A DNA stretch of 32,099 nucleotides from Albidovulum sp. (GTDB lineage Bacteria; Pseudomonadota; Alphaproteobacteria; Rhodobacterales; Rhodobacteraceae): the NCBI GenBank assembly GCA_030837785.1, contig JAUQYA010000143.1, positions 1-32,099 on the forward strand. Direction: 5' to 3'. Position 1 is the stretch's first letter. The number at the start of each line of letters is the position of its first letter. A model generated the notes under the pieces. It worked only from the letters and a program-made list of their open reading frames with translations, had not been told where the DNA came from and searched no databases. Below are positions 1 to 8,083 of this stretch, one piece after another. The position numbers and the translations under genes are program-made.

Positions 1-328
1 GCGGGCGCTCGGCGAGGCGCTTGCCCGGGTGATGGCCGGCGCGGCCGAGGCCGACCCCGCCCGGGTGGCGCAGGAACTGGCGCTTCTCGCCGTCAAGGCC
101 GACGTGACCGAGGAAATCGACCGGCTGTCGGCCCATGTCGCAGCGTCCCGCGGGCTTCTGGCCGAGGCGGGCGCGGTGGGGCGCAAGTTCGACTTCCTGA
201 TGCAGGAGTTCATGCGCGAGGCGAACACGCTCTGCGCGAAGTCGGGCAATGCGGCGCTGACCCGGATCGGGCTTGACCTCAAGACCGTGATCGACCAGAT
301 GCGCGAGCAGGTTCAGAACGTGGAATGA
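1..328 (+). CDS. yicC: YicC/YloC-family endoribonuclease, C-terminal part (cut by window edge)
   Basis: The open frame runs from the window edge to a TGA at 326-328, so only about the last 108 residues are visible. The segment ALLAVKADVTEEIDRLSAH followed by GRKFDFLMQEFMREANT and a helical end matches the conserved C-terminal (DUF1732) region of YicC/YloC proteins, a family with endoribonuclease activity in enterobacteria and Bacillus. Placement directly upstream of gmk is common in bacteria. The stop overlaps the gmk start in an ATGA, which suggests translational coupling. The family call rests on pattern recognition; the true start lies outside the window. Confidence 0.85.
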   Translation, partial: RALGEALARVMAGAAEADPARVAQELALLAVKADVTEEIDRLSAHVAASRGLLAEAGAVGRKFDFLMQEFMREANTLCAKSGNAALTRIGLDLKTVIDQMREQVQNVE

Positions 329-966
329 CCATGAAACGCAAGGGCTTGCTCATCATTCTTTCGTCGCCGTCCGGGGCCGGGAAATCGACCCTGGCCAAGC
401 GCCTCATGGCCTGGGATCCGAGCTTGCGCTTTTCCGTCTCGGCGACGACGCGCGCGCCCCGTCCGGGCGAGGTGGACGGCAGGGACTACTGGTTCCACAG
501 CCGCGCGGAGTTCCTGTCGATGGTGGCGGCGGGCGACATGCTGGAACATGCCGAGGTCTTCGGCAACCTCTACGGCTCTCCCAGGGCGCCGGTCGAGCAG
601 GCGATGGCCGAAGGGCGCGACACGATCTTCGACATCGACTGGCAGGGCGGCCAGCAGATCAGGAACTCGGTCCTCGGCAAGGATGTGGTGTCGATCTTCG
701 TCCTGCCGCCCTCGATCGCCGAGCTGGAACGCCGGCTCAGGTCGCGCGCGCAGGACAGCGACGCGGTGATCGCCGGCCGCATGGCGAAATCCGAATCCGA
801 GATCAGCCACTGGGCGGAATACGACTATGTGCTCGTCAACGAGGACGTCGACCGCGCCGAGGCCGAGCTCAGGACGATCCTCCTGGCCGAGCGGATGCGG
901 CGCGATCGCCAGCCGTGGCTCAGCGATTTCGTCCGCGGCCTGAACCGGGAGTTTGATGCAGGATGA
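325..966 (+). CDS. gmk: Guanylate kinase
   Basis: Converts GMP and ATP to GDP and ADP in purine nucleotide synthesis and salvage. The 213-aa product has the P-loop SSPSGAGKST (about residues 13-22), the GMP-binding stretch SVSATTRAPRPGEVDGRDYWF and the conserved FDIDWQGGQQI, in the expected order and at normal length for Gmk. The start at 325 overlaps the yicC stop by ATGA. A second in-frame ATG at 331 has a GGA six bases upstream and is an equally good choice. The stop overlaps the next start (963) by ATGA, so yicC, gmk and the carbonic anhydrase look co-translated. Confidence 0.96.
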   Translation: MTMKRKGLLIILSSPSGAGKSTLAKRLMAWDPSLRFSVSATTRAPRPGEVDGRDYWFHSRAEFLSMVAAGDMLEHAEVFGNLYGSPRAPVEQAMAEGRDTIFDIDWQGGQQIRNSVLGKDVVSIFVLPPSIAELERRLRSRAQDSDAVIAGRMAKSESEISHWAEYDYVLVNEDVDRAEAELRTILLAERMRRDRQPWLSDFVRGLNREFDAG

Positions 967-1487
967 TCTATGAACTCGATGGAATCGCACCGGAAATTCC
1001 GAATGACGCCTGGGTCGCGCCGGACGCGAACCTGATCGGCCGGGTGGTGCTGGAGGCAGGCGCGAACATCTGGTTCGGCGCCACGCTGAGGGGCGACAAC
1101 GAGGAGATCCGCGTCGGGCGCGGCTCGAACGTGCAGGAGAACGCGGTCTGCCACACCGACATGGGCTATCCGCTGGTGATCGGCGCGGACTGCACCATCG
1201 GCCACAAGGCGATGCTGCACGGCTGCACGATCGGCGACGGCACGCTGATCGGCATGGCGGCGACGGTGCTGAACGGGGCGAGGATCGGCCGGGGCTGCCT
1301 GATCGGTGCCGGCGCGCTGATTACCGAGGGCAAGGAAATCCCCGATGGAAGCCTGGTGATGGGCGCGCCGGGAAAGGTCGTCCGGCTGCTCGATGCCACG
1401 GCGCAGGCAAAGCTGCTGGCCTCGGCCGCCCATTACCGCGAGAACGCGGCCCGGTTCCGCCGCGGACTGATGCCGGTCGGCACCTGA
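963..1487 (+). CDS. Gamma-class carbonic anhydrase family protein (left-handed beta-helix)
   Basis: A 174-aa protein made almost entirely of hexapeptide repeats (for example IGADCTIG, CTIGDGTLIGMAATVLNGARIG), the left-handed beta-helix fold of gamma carbonic anhydrases (YrdA/PaaY/CaiE-like). Three histidines at about residues 64, 81 and 86 (CHTD, GHKAMLHGC) match the metal-ligand pattern of the archaeal enzyme Cam, including the five-residue spacing of the last two. It may hydrate CO2, or act as a metal-binding trimer of unknown substrate; many bacterial members have low or no proven activity. It overlaps gmk by four bases and is probably in the same operon. Confidence 0.9.
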   Translation: MIYELDGIAPEIPNDAWVAPDANLIGRVVLEAGANIWFGATLRGDNEEIRVGRGSNVQENAVCHTDMGYPLVIGADCTIGHKAMLHGCTIGDGTLIGMAATVLNGARIGRGCLIGAGALITEGKEIPDGSLVMGAPGKVVRLLDATAQAKLLASAAHYRENAARFRRGLMPVGT

Positions 1488-1504
1488 CCGGGTCCGGGCC
1501 GGGG

Positions 1505-1918
1505 TCAGCCCCCGTCGCGGCCCCCATCGCGACCGGTCACGACGAGATCGAAGGCAAGTCCCGGCGCGTGGTTCAGGACTTCGGCGCGCACCGCGTCGGG
1601 CCGCGGCAAGGGCGCGGTGAGGGCGTAGAGCCGGCCCGCGAACGCCGCCTCGGCCAACCTGTCGGCAAGATCGAGAATGTCGAAATCCGGCCCGAACAAC
1701 GGGGCGACAACGATGTCGGGCGCGGCCAGGGCGAGAAAATCGGGAGTCAGTTTCGCGAACCGGACGAAGACGCAGGCGCGCGGCGGCGGGGTCAGCAGCG
1801 CGTCGATGTCCCCGGCGACAAGATCGACGGCGAGCACGCTCGCCCCGCCGGCGCCCAGCCCGGCGGATGCCGTGCCTGCCGCCACGTCATGTCGCGCTGG
1901 CCTGTCGACGTCCGGCAT
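1505..1918 (-). CDS. Conserved hypothetical protein
   Basis: A 137-aa cytoplasmic protein with no domain I can name. The segment VFVRFAKLTPDFLALAAPDIVVAPLFGPDFDILDLADRL, followed by a Rossmann-like alternation of short hydrophobic strands and helices, looks like real protein and resembles small proteins seen in Rhodobacteraceae. I place the start at 1918 because GGGGGAGG lies just upstream there. The longer version starting at 1969 has no ribosome site and begins with a low-complexity glycine run. It converges on the carbonic anhydrase gene (17-bp gap) and diverges from phoR. Confidence 0.62.
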   Translation of the reverse strand: MPDVDRPARHDVAAGTASAGLGAGGASVLAVDLVAGDIDALLTPPPRACVFVRFAKLTPDFLALAAPDIVVAPLFGPDFDILDLADRLAEAAFAGRLYALTAPLPRPDAVRAEVLNHAPGLAFDLVVTGRDGGRDGG

Positions 1919-2114
1919 ACCGCCTCCCCCACCGCCGTCCACGCTGATCGCGCCGCCGGGATCGTCCATTTCGGGAGTGGCCGGAGGTAGAATCGCGCTT
2001 AACGTGTATCAACGGCAGCGGCCCCCGCCAAGGGCGCTGCGCGGACCGGAACACTGCGGGTTGATCCGGGCGCGGTTTCGCCTGAGACAGGGGGGGGCGC
2101 GGGCAGGGGTGGCG

Positions 2115-3185
2115 ATGCAGACGGCAGAGATTCGACGATTGCTTCAGGCGGTGCCGATGGCGCTTGTGCTGGTGGACGCCGACCAGCGTGTCCTCGCGGC
2201 CAATCCGGCGGCCGCGACGCTGTTCGGCCAGCCGCTCGAAGGCCGGTCCTGCGCCACGTTCCTGCGCCATCCGGAATTCCTCAACGGGCTGGAATCCTGC
2301 CTGTCCGGCCGGCAGCAGTCGAGCGCGCGAATCGTTCTGGCCGGCGTCGCCGGCGAGACCCATCTCGCGGTCACCTTCACCTCGGTCGCGGTTCCCGGGG
2401 GCGAGGGGGTGCTGATGGCCTTCGACGACCTGACCCAGCTTGAACATGCGGTGGCGATGCGCCGCGATTTCGTGGCCAACGTCAGCCACGAGCTTCGCAC
2501 GCCGCTCACCGCGCTGGCGGGCTTCATCGAGACGCTGCGCGGCCCCGCGCGCGACGATCCGGCGGCACGCGACCGCTTCCTTGGCATCATGGAGCGCGAG
2601 GCGGGACGGATGATGCGGCTTGTCAACGATCTTCTGTCGCTGAGCCGGGTCGAGGCCGAGGAGCGCCGGCGCCCCGACGCCAGGGTCGATGTCCTCGCCG
2701 TGTTGCGCACGACGCTGGCAAGCCACCGCGATCCGGCCCGACAGGCCGAGGTCGACCTCGTCCTCGACGCCGAGGAGGACAGCGTCGCGGTCCGCGCCGA
2801 TGCCGACCAGTTGGCGCAGGTCTTCCACAACCTCGTCGAGAACGCGATCAAATACGGCGCCGCCGGGCAACTCGTCACCGTCCGGGTGCGGCGGATCGCG
2901 CGCGAGCCGGTGCTGCGGGGGCCGGCGGTGCAGATCGACGTGATCGACCTGGGCGAGGGGATCGACCCGCTGCACCTGCCGCGGCTGAGCGAAAGGTTCT
3001 ACCGGGTAGACAGCGACCGGTCGCGGGCGAAGGGCGGCACCGGGCTTGGCCTTGCCATCGTCAAACACATCGTCAACCGTCACCGCGGCCGCTTCCGGAT
3101 CGAGAGCGAGCCCGGCAAGGGCAGCCGGTTCATCGTCATCCTGCCCGCGGCGGACTCTGACACCCCTCGCGCAACGCCGGGATGA
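2115..3185 (+). CDS. phoR: Phosphate regulon sensor histidine kinase PhoR
   Basis: Sensor kinase that phosphorylates PhoB under phosphate starvation. The 356-aa product has a PAS-like segment (about residues 10-75), a dimerisation/phosphoacceptor helix FVANVSHELRTPL with His125, the N box NLVENAIKYG, a DLGEGI G1 box, FYRVD, and the G2 box GGTGLGLAIVKH. No membrane helix is visible, unlike E. coli PhoR, so it may be soluble or tethered through the PstSCAB/PhoU complex. The start at 2115 follows AGGGG. An in-frame extension back to 1677 exists but overlaps the reverse gene and has low-complexity composition. The gene lies directly upstream of pstS, with phoB closing the cluster. Confidence 0.92.
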   Translation: MQTAEIRRLLQAVPMALVLVDADQRVLAANPAAATLFGQPLEGRSCATFLRHPEFLNGLESCLSGRQQSSARIVLAGVAGETHLAVTFTSVAVPGGEGVLMAFDDLTQLEHAVAMRRDFVANVSHELRTPLTALAGFIETLRGPARDDPAARDRFLGIMEREAGRMMRLVNDLLSLSRVEAEERRRPDARVDVLAVLRTTLASHRDPARQAEVDLVLDAEEDSVAVRADADQLAQVFHNLVENAIKYGAAGQLVTVRVRRIAREPVLRGPAVQIDVIDLGEGIDPLHLPRLSERFYRVDSDRSRAKGGTGLGLAIVKHIVNRHRGRFRIESEPGKGSRFIVILPAADSDTPRATPG

Positions 3186-3224
3186 CGCCGACGCCCGGCG
3201 GGGCAAGGCCGGGAGGACCGCCGG

Positions 3225-3253
3225 CCGTCATCAAAGAGTTACATCCATGTCAC
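3225..3253 (+). promoter_or_regulatory. Pho box (three 11-bp-spaced PhoB half sites) upstream of pstS
   Basis: Three direct repeats start exactly 11 bp apart: CCGTCAT (3225), GAGTTAC (3236) and ATGTCAC (3247). The E. coli consensus is two CTGTCAT units with a 4-bp gap, so this gives two overlapping Pho boxes. They lie about 80 bp before the pstS start, in the only sizeable gap of the cluster, as expected for PhoB activation of pstS-pstC-pstA-pstB-phoU-phoB. The -10 element was not identified with confidence. Confidence 0.7.
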
Positions 3254-3333
3254 AAAACCATAGGCGTCGCGCCCTAAAGCCGGGGCAGGGCGATCCGGAC
3301 CGGATGGCCCGACCCGATGTGCAGGAGAACGCA

Positions 3334-4365
3334 ATGACCATCGCGAAATTCGTCGCCCCGGCGCTCGCCGTCGCCGCGGCGGCCACCGCCGCCGAGGCGC
3401 GCGACCAGATCCAGATCGCCGGTTCCTCGACCGTGCTGCCCTATGCCACGATCGTTGCCGAAGCCTTCGGCGAGAACTTCGACTTCCCGACCCCGGTGGT
3501 GGAAGGCGGCGGTTCTGGCGCGGGCCGCAAGAAGCTCTGCGAGGGCGTGGGCGAGAACACCATCGACATCGCCAACTCGTCGAGCCGGATCAAGCAGTCC
3601 GACATCGACCTCTGCATCCAGAACGGTGTCGCCGAGGTCATGGAGGTCCGCATCGGCTATGACGGAATCGTCTTCGCCTCGGACGTGAAAGGCGCCGAAT
3701 TCGCCTTTACCCCGGCCGACTGGTACAACGCGCTGGCGGCCGAGGTCCTCAAGGACGGCGCGCTCGTTCCGAACACGGCCAAGACCTGGGCGGATGTGAA
3801 CCCCGCGCTGCCCGCGCAGGACATCCTCGCCTTCATCCCCGGCACCAAGCACGGCACCCGCGAGGTCTTCGACGTGAAGGTGCTGGAGGCCGGCTGCAAG
3901 GCGTCGGGCGCCGAAGCGGCGCTCGTCTCGGCGAAAGGCGAGGAGGACGGCCAGAAGGCCTGCCTGGCGCTGCGCACCGATGGCGCGTCGGTCGACATCG
4001 ACGGCGACTATACCGAGACGCTCGCGCGCCTTGATGCCAACGGGGGCGCCATCGGGGTCTTCGGCCTGTCGTTCTACCAGAACAACACCGACAAGCTGCG
4101 CGTGGCCACGATGGATGGCGTGACGCCTTCGGTCGAGACGATCGCGTCGGGCGACTATCCGGTCTCGCGTCCGCTCTACTTCTACGTCAAGAAGGCGCAT
4201 CTCGGCGTGATCCCCGGGCTGAAGGACTACATCGAGTTCTTCGTCTCCGACGACATGGCAGGCCCGGACGGCCCGCTTGCGGACTACGGGCTCGTGTCCG
4301 ACCCCGACCTTGCCGCAACCCAGGAAGCGGTCGCCGCCGAGACGCCGATGGGGCCGCTCGAATGA
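3334..4365 (+). CDS. pstS: Phosphate ABC transporter, periplasmic phosphate-binding protein PstS
   Basis: Captures inorganic phosphate in the periplasm and delivers it to PstCA. The 343-aa protein starts with a Sec signal peptide (hydrophobic AlaVal-rich segment, probable cleavage after AEA at about residue 22). The phosphate-binding motifs follow: AGSSTVLPY near the mature N terminus, EGGGSGAGRK, and DIANSSSRIKQSD; a later region reads PGTKHGTREVF. These are typical of the longer alphaproteobacterial PstS type. The start is fixed by AGGAG seven bases upstream and by the signal peptide. It is the first gene after the Pho box. A strong intercistronic hairpin separates it from pstC, which could let pstS mRNA accumulate above the membrane genes. 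Confidence 0.95.
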   Translation: MTIAKFVAPALAVAAAATAAEARDQIQIAGSSTVLPYATIVAEAFGENFDFPTPVVEGGGSGAGRKKLCEGVGENTIDIANSSSRIKQSDIDLCIQNGVAEVMEVRIGYDGIVFASDVKGAEFAFTPADWYNALAAEVLKDGALVPNTAKTWADVNPALPAQDILAFIPGTKHGTREVFDVKVLEAGCKASGAEAALVSAKGEEDGQKACLALRTDGASVDIDGDYTETLARLDANGGAIGVFGLSFYQNNTDKLRVATMDGVTPSVETIASGDYPVSRPLYFYVKKAHLGVIPGLKDYIEFFVSDDMAGPDGPLADYGLVSDPDLAATQEAVAAETPMGPLE

Positions 4366-4386
4366 ACGACAGAAGCCGGAGGCGCC

Positions 4387-4433
4387 CTGACCGGCGCCCC
4401 CGTCACCGGCGCCTCGGCGCCCGATCCGGTCAG
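4387..4433 (+). other. Intercistronic hairpin between pstS and pstC
   Basis: CTGACCGG (4387-4394) is perfectly complementary to CCGGTCAG (4426-4433), with several self-complementary GGCGCC units inside the loop. The stem ends at the pstC ribosome site (GGATGGGA). No T run follows, so it is more likely an mRNA-stability or translation-modulating element than a terminator. Confidence 0.5.
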
Positions 4434-4441
4434 GATGGGAA

Positions 4442-5902
4442 ATGACGAACGGTTCCCTGATCCTTCTCGTGCTGGCGCTCGCCGCGCTTGCCTTCGTGCT
4501 TGCCCGCAGGCGCGCGGTGGCGAGCGTGGCGGGCGACACGCGGAAGCTGCATTCCCTTCCCGGCCATCACGGTCAGGCGGCCTTCCTTCTCGCAGCGGTC
4601 CCGGGCCTTGTCGTGATGGCGGCCTGGCTCTTTCTCCAACCCGTCCTCATTGACACGCACGTCCGCGGGATGATCGAGGCTGCCGACATTCCCGAGGGCT
4701 CGACGCCGGACCTCGTGATGGCCGACGTGCGCCGGATCGGCGAGGGCCTCGACCGGCTTGTCGCAACGGGAACCGTCGGGGAAGGGGCGCTGGCCGCGAT
4801 GCGGGCCGACATGGGCGGCCTGCGCGCGCGGCTGGCCGGGGCCGGGGTGGCGCTCGGCGGCAATATCGGCCCCTCGGCATTCGACGCCGCACTCGCCCGC
4901 CGCGACATGGCGCGCAGCGGGCATCGGGCGATGACCGGCGCGGTCCTGGCGCTGGCGCTCGCCGGGCTCGGCTACGGGCTCTTCCGCGTCCGCCCCGAGT
5001 TCCGCGCGCGCAACGCCTCCGAGACATTCGTCCTCGGCCTCCTGATCGGCGCATCGCTGATCGCCATCCTGACGACGGCGGGGATCGTCGCCTCGCTCCT
5101 GTTCGAGTCGCTGCATTTCTTCCGGCTCTACCCGGCTTCGAAGTTCTTCTTCTCGACGGTGTGGAACCCGCAGTTCCGCGGCGGCTCGGATCTCGGCATC
5201 TGGCCGCTTCTGTGGGGAACGCTCTATGTCTCGTTCATCGCGCTTCTGGTGGCGGTGCCCGTCGGCCTGATGTCGGCGATCTATCTTTCCGAATATGCCT
5301 CGGCGCGGGCGCGGGCCTGGATCAAGCCCGCCATCGAGCTGCTCGCGGGCATCCCGACGATCGTCTACGGGCTTTTCGCGCTGATCACCGTCGGCCCGCT
5401 CCTGCGCGACTGGTTCGCCCAGCCGCTCGGGATCGGATCCTCGTCCTCCTCGGTGATGACGGCGGGCCTGGTCATGGGGATCATGGTGATCCCGTTCGTC
5501 TCGTCGCTCAGCGACGACATCATGAACGCGGTGCCGCAGGCGCTCAGGGACGGCTCGCTCGGCCTTGGCGCGACGCCGTCGGAAACCGTGCGCAAGGTGG
5601 TGCTGCCGGCGGCGCTGCCGGGCATCGTCGGCGCCGTCCTTCTGGCAGCGAGCCGGGCGATCGGCGAAACGATGATCGTGGTGATGGGGGCGGGGGCGGC
5701 GGCGAAGCTGTCGCTGAACCCGTTCGAGGCGATGACGACCGTGACGGTCAAGATCGTCAGCCAGCTGACCGGCGACACCGAGTTCGCCAGCCCGGAGACG
5801 CTGGTGGCCTTCGCGCTCGGCCTCACGCTGTTCGTCATGACGCTCGCGCTCAATGTCCTCGCGCTTGTCATCGTGCGCAAGTATCGGGAGCAATACGAAT
5901 GA
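4442..5902 (+). CDS. pstC: Phosphate ABC transporter permease PstC
   Basis: One half of the membrane channel of the PstSCAB phosphate importer. The 486-aa protein has two N-terminal membrane helices separated by a soluble stretch (about residues 70-160), as in the long PstC type of Rhodobacteraceae, then a standard permease domain with helices from about residue 190 to the end. The cytoplasmic coupling (EAA) loop reads DGSLGLGATPSETVRKVVLPAALPGI and is followed by the conserved SRAIGETMIVV. The start at 4442 follows GGATGGGA. Its stop overlaps the pstA start by ATGA. Confidence 0.94.
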   Translation: MTNGSLILLVLALAALAFVLARRRAVASVAGDTRKLHSLPGHHGQAAFLLAAVPGLVVMAAWLFLQPVLIDTHVRGMIEAADIPEGSTPDLVMADVRRIGEGLDRLVATGTVGEGALAAMRADMGGLRARLAGAGVALGGNIGPSAFDAALARRDMARSGHRAMTGAVLALALAGLGYGLFRVRPEFRARNASETFVLGLLIGASLIAILTTAGIVASLLFESLHFFRLYPASKFFFSTVWNPQFRGGSDLGIWPLLWGTLYVSFIALLVAVPVGLMSAIYLSEYASARARAWIKPAIELLAGIPTIVYGLFALITVGPLLRDWFAQPLGIGSSSSSVMTAGLVMGIMVIPFVSSLSDDIMNAVPQALRDGSLGLGATPSETVRKVVLPAALPGIVGAVLLAASRAIGETMIVVMGAGAAAKLSLNPFEAMTTVTVKIVSQLTGDTEFASPETLVAFALGLTLFVMTLALNVLALVIVRKYREQYE

Positions 5903-7242
5903 CCGCCGCCGCCCCGGCACCCCGCACCCGGGGCACATCGCTCTTCACCCCCGACGCCCGCGTGCGCCGGCGCAACGCGGCCGAGGCGCGGTTTCGTGCC
6001 TTCGGCCTCATCGCCATTGTCACCGCGCTTCTCGCGCTGGTCTGGCTTCTGGCGGCGATCCTTTCGGCGGGGCTGCCGGCCTTCCGCCAGACCTTCGTCA
6101 CCTTCCCGGTGACGCTTGACGCCGCCGTGCTCGACACGAAGGGCAGCCGAGATCCGGCCGACCTCGCCAAGGTCACGACGGTGGGCTATGCGAAGGTGCT
6201 CGGCGCCAGCCTCGTCGCCGCCGTCGAGGCGGCCGGGATCGACACCGCCGGCCTCACGCCCAAGGACATCGCGGGGCTTCTGTCCGAACAGTCGCCGGCA
6301 ACCTTGCGCGACATGGCTCTTTCCGATCCCGCGCTGATCGGCCGGACCGTGGCCTTCACGGCCCTGGCCGCGGGGCGGATCGACGGCTACTACAAGGGCC
6401 GCGTGACGATGGACAGCGCAAGGCTCGATTCCAACGTCAAGCCGGGCCAGCTTGTCCTTGCCGACGCGCTGAGGGCGAAGGGGATGCTCCGCCAGTCCTT
6501 CAACCCGGGCTTCCTGGTCATGCCCGACGCCTCGGACAAGCGGCCCGAGGCGGCGGGTCTCGGCGTCGCCATCCTCGGCTCGCTCTACATGATGATCGTC
6601 GTCCTGGCGCTGTCGCTGCCGATCGGCGTCGCGGCCTCGGTCTATCTGGAGGAATTCGCGCCGAGAAACCGCCTCACCGACATCATCGAGGTCAACATCG
6701 CCAACCTGGCGGCCGTGCCGTCGATCGTCTACGGCATCCTCGGCCTTGCCGTCTTCATCAACTTCGCGGGCCTGCCGCAGTCGGCACCGATCGTCGGCGG
6801 GCTCGTGCTGACGCTGATGACGCTGCCCCGGATCATCATCCCGACGCGCGCGGCACTGAAGGCGGTGCCGCCGTCGATCCGCGACGCCGCCCTCGGCGTC
6901 GGCGCCTCGAAGCTGCAGACCGTCTTCCACCATGTCGTGCCGCTCGCCCTGCCGGGCATCCTGACCGGCATGATCATCGGGCTGGCGCAGGCGCTTGGCG
7001 AAACCGCGCCGCTTCTCCTCATCGGGATGGTAGCCTTCGTGCGCGACATGCCCGGCGGCCTGCCCGGCGGGCTCTTCGACCCGGCGGCGGCGCTGCCGGT
7101 CCAGGTCTACAACTGGACGCAGCGCGGCGACCCGGGCTTCGTCGAACGCGCCTCGGGGGCGATCATCGTGCTTCTGGTCTTCCTTCTCGTCATGAACGCT
7201 GCGGCGATCTTCCTGCGCCGCAGGTTCGAACGGCGCTGGTAG
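5899..7242 (+). CDS. pstA: Phosphate ABC transporter permease PstA
   Basis: Second membrane subunit of the phosphate importer. The 447-aa protein has a charged N terminus, one early membrane helix (about residues 38-58), a long extracytoplasmic region (about 60-210, the DUF3333-type extension of alphaproteobacterial PstA), then a permease domain. The coupling loop includes DAALGVGASKLQTVFHHVVPLALPGI and the following LAQALGETAPLLLIGM is typical of PstA. I chose 5899 because it gives an ATGA overlap with pstC and has GGGAG eight bases upstream; the same frame is open back to 5161 only as a shadow of pstC. Confidence 0.94.
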   Translation: MTAAAPAPRTRGTSLFTPDARVRRRNAAEARFRAFGLIAIVTALLALVWLLAAILSAGLPAFRQTFVTFPVTLDAAVLDTKGSRDPADLAKVTTVGYAKVLGASLVAAVEAAGIDTAGLTPKDIAGLLSEQSPATLRDMALSDPALIGRTVAFTALAAGRIDGYYKGRVTMDSARLDSNVKPGQLVLADALRAKGMLRQSFNPGFLVMPDASDKRPEAAGLGVAILGSLYMMIVVLALSLPIGVAASVYLEEFAPRNRLTDIIEVNIANLAAVPSIVYGILGLAVFINFAGLPQSAPIVGGLVLTLMTLPRIIIPTRAALKAVPPSIRDAALGVGASKLQTVFHHVVPLALPGILTGMIIGLAQALGETAPLLLIGMVAFVRDMPGGLPGGLFDPAAALPVQVYNWTQRGDPGFVERASGAIIVLLVFLLVMNAAAIFLRRRFERRW

Positions 7243-7252
7243 GGGGCACATC

Positions 7253-8068
7253 ATGACAGGGACAGACCTCATGGACGACATGCGACCGGCCGACACGGGT
7301 TCTGCGACCAGCGCAGCCAAGATCGCGGCGCGGAAGGTGCAGGTGTTCTACGGCGAAACCCATGCGATCAAGGACGTCAGCATCGACATCGGCGACCGCA
7401 TGGTGACGGCCTTCATCGGCCCTTCGGGCTGCGGCAAGTCCACCTTCCTGCGCTGCCTCAACCGGATGAACGACACCATCGCCGGCGCCCGCGTCGAGGG
7501 CGTGATCACGCTCGACGGCGAGGACATCTACGACCGGCGGGTGGACCCGGTGCAGCTCCGCGCCCGCGTCGGCATGGTGTTCCAGAAACCCAACCCCTTC
7601 CCGAAGTCGATCTACGACAACGTGGCCTACGGGCCGAGGATTCACGGCCTCGCGCGCAACCGGGGCGAACTGGACGCGATCGTCGAGGCGTCGCTGCGGA
7701 AGGCCGCGCTCTGGAAAGAGGTGAAGGACCGGCTGGCCGCCCCCGGGACCGGGCTTTCGGGCGGCCAGCAGCAGCGCCTGTGCATCGCGCGGGCGATCGC
7801 CACCTCGCCCGAGGTGCTTCTGATGGACGAGCCCTGTTCGGCGCTCGACCCGATCGCCACGGCGCAGGTGGAGGAGCTGATCGACGAGATCCGGACGCAG
7901 TTCTCGGTCGTGATCGTCACCCACTCGATGCACCAGGCCGCCCGCGTCAGCCAGCGCACCGCCTTCTTCCATCTCGGCCACCTTGTCGAATACGGCGAGA
8001 CGTCGCAGATTTTCACCAATCCGCGCGACCCGCGGACCGAAAGCTACATCACCGGCCGGATCGGCTGA
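7253..8068 (+). CDS. pstB: Phosphate ABC transporter ATP-binding protein PstB
   Basis: ATPase that powers phosphate import. The 271-aa protein has Walker A GPSGCGKST (about residues 56-64), the Q loop MVFQKPNPFPKSIYDNVAYG, the signature LSGGQQQR, Walker B VLLMDEP and the switch histidine in VTHSMHQAARV; PFPKSIYDNV is a PstB-specific stretch. The N terminus carries about 20 extra residues before the conserved domain, which is common for PstB. It follows pstA by 10 bp and precedes phoU by 15 bp. Confidence 0.97.
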   Translation: MTGTDLMDDMRPADTGSATSAAKIAARKVQVFYGETHAIKDVSIDIGDRMVTAFIGPSGCGKSTFLRCLNRMNDTIAGARVEGVITLDGEDIYDRRVDPVQLRARVGMVFQKPNPFPKSIYDNVAYGPRIHGLARNRGELDAIVEASLRKAALWKEVKDRLAAPGTGLSGGQQQRLCIARAIATSPEVLLMDEPCSALDPIATAQVEELIDEIRTQFSVVIVTHSMHQAARVSQRTAFFHLGHLVEYGETSQIFTNPRDPRTESYITGRIG

Positions 8069-8083
8069 GCGAGGGGACCGGAC

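Noticed and set aside
1887..4539. Long antisense open frames across phoR and pstS (over 400 codons each)
   Set aside because: High-GC DNA with strong third-position bias opens long frames on the opposite strand. These lie exactly under well-identified genes, have Arg/His/Asp-rich low-complexity translations and no ribosome sites. The same holds for antisense frames under pstC, pstA, pstB, bdhA, psuK, tsf and the capsid gene.
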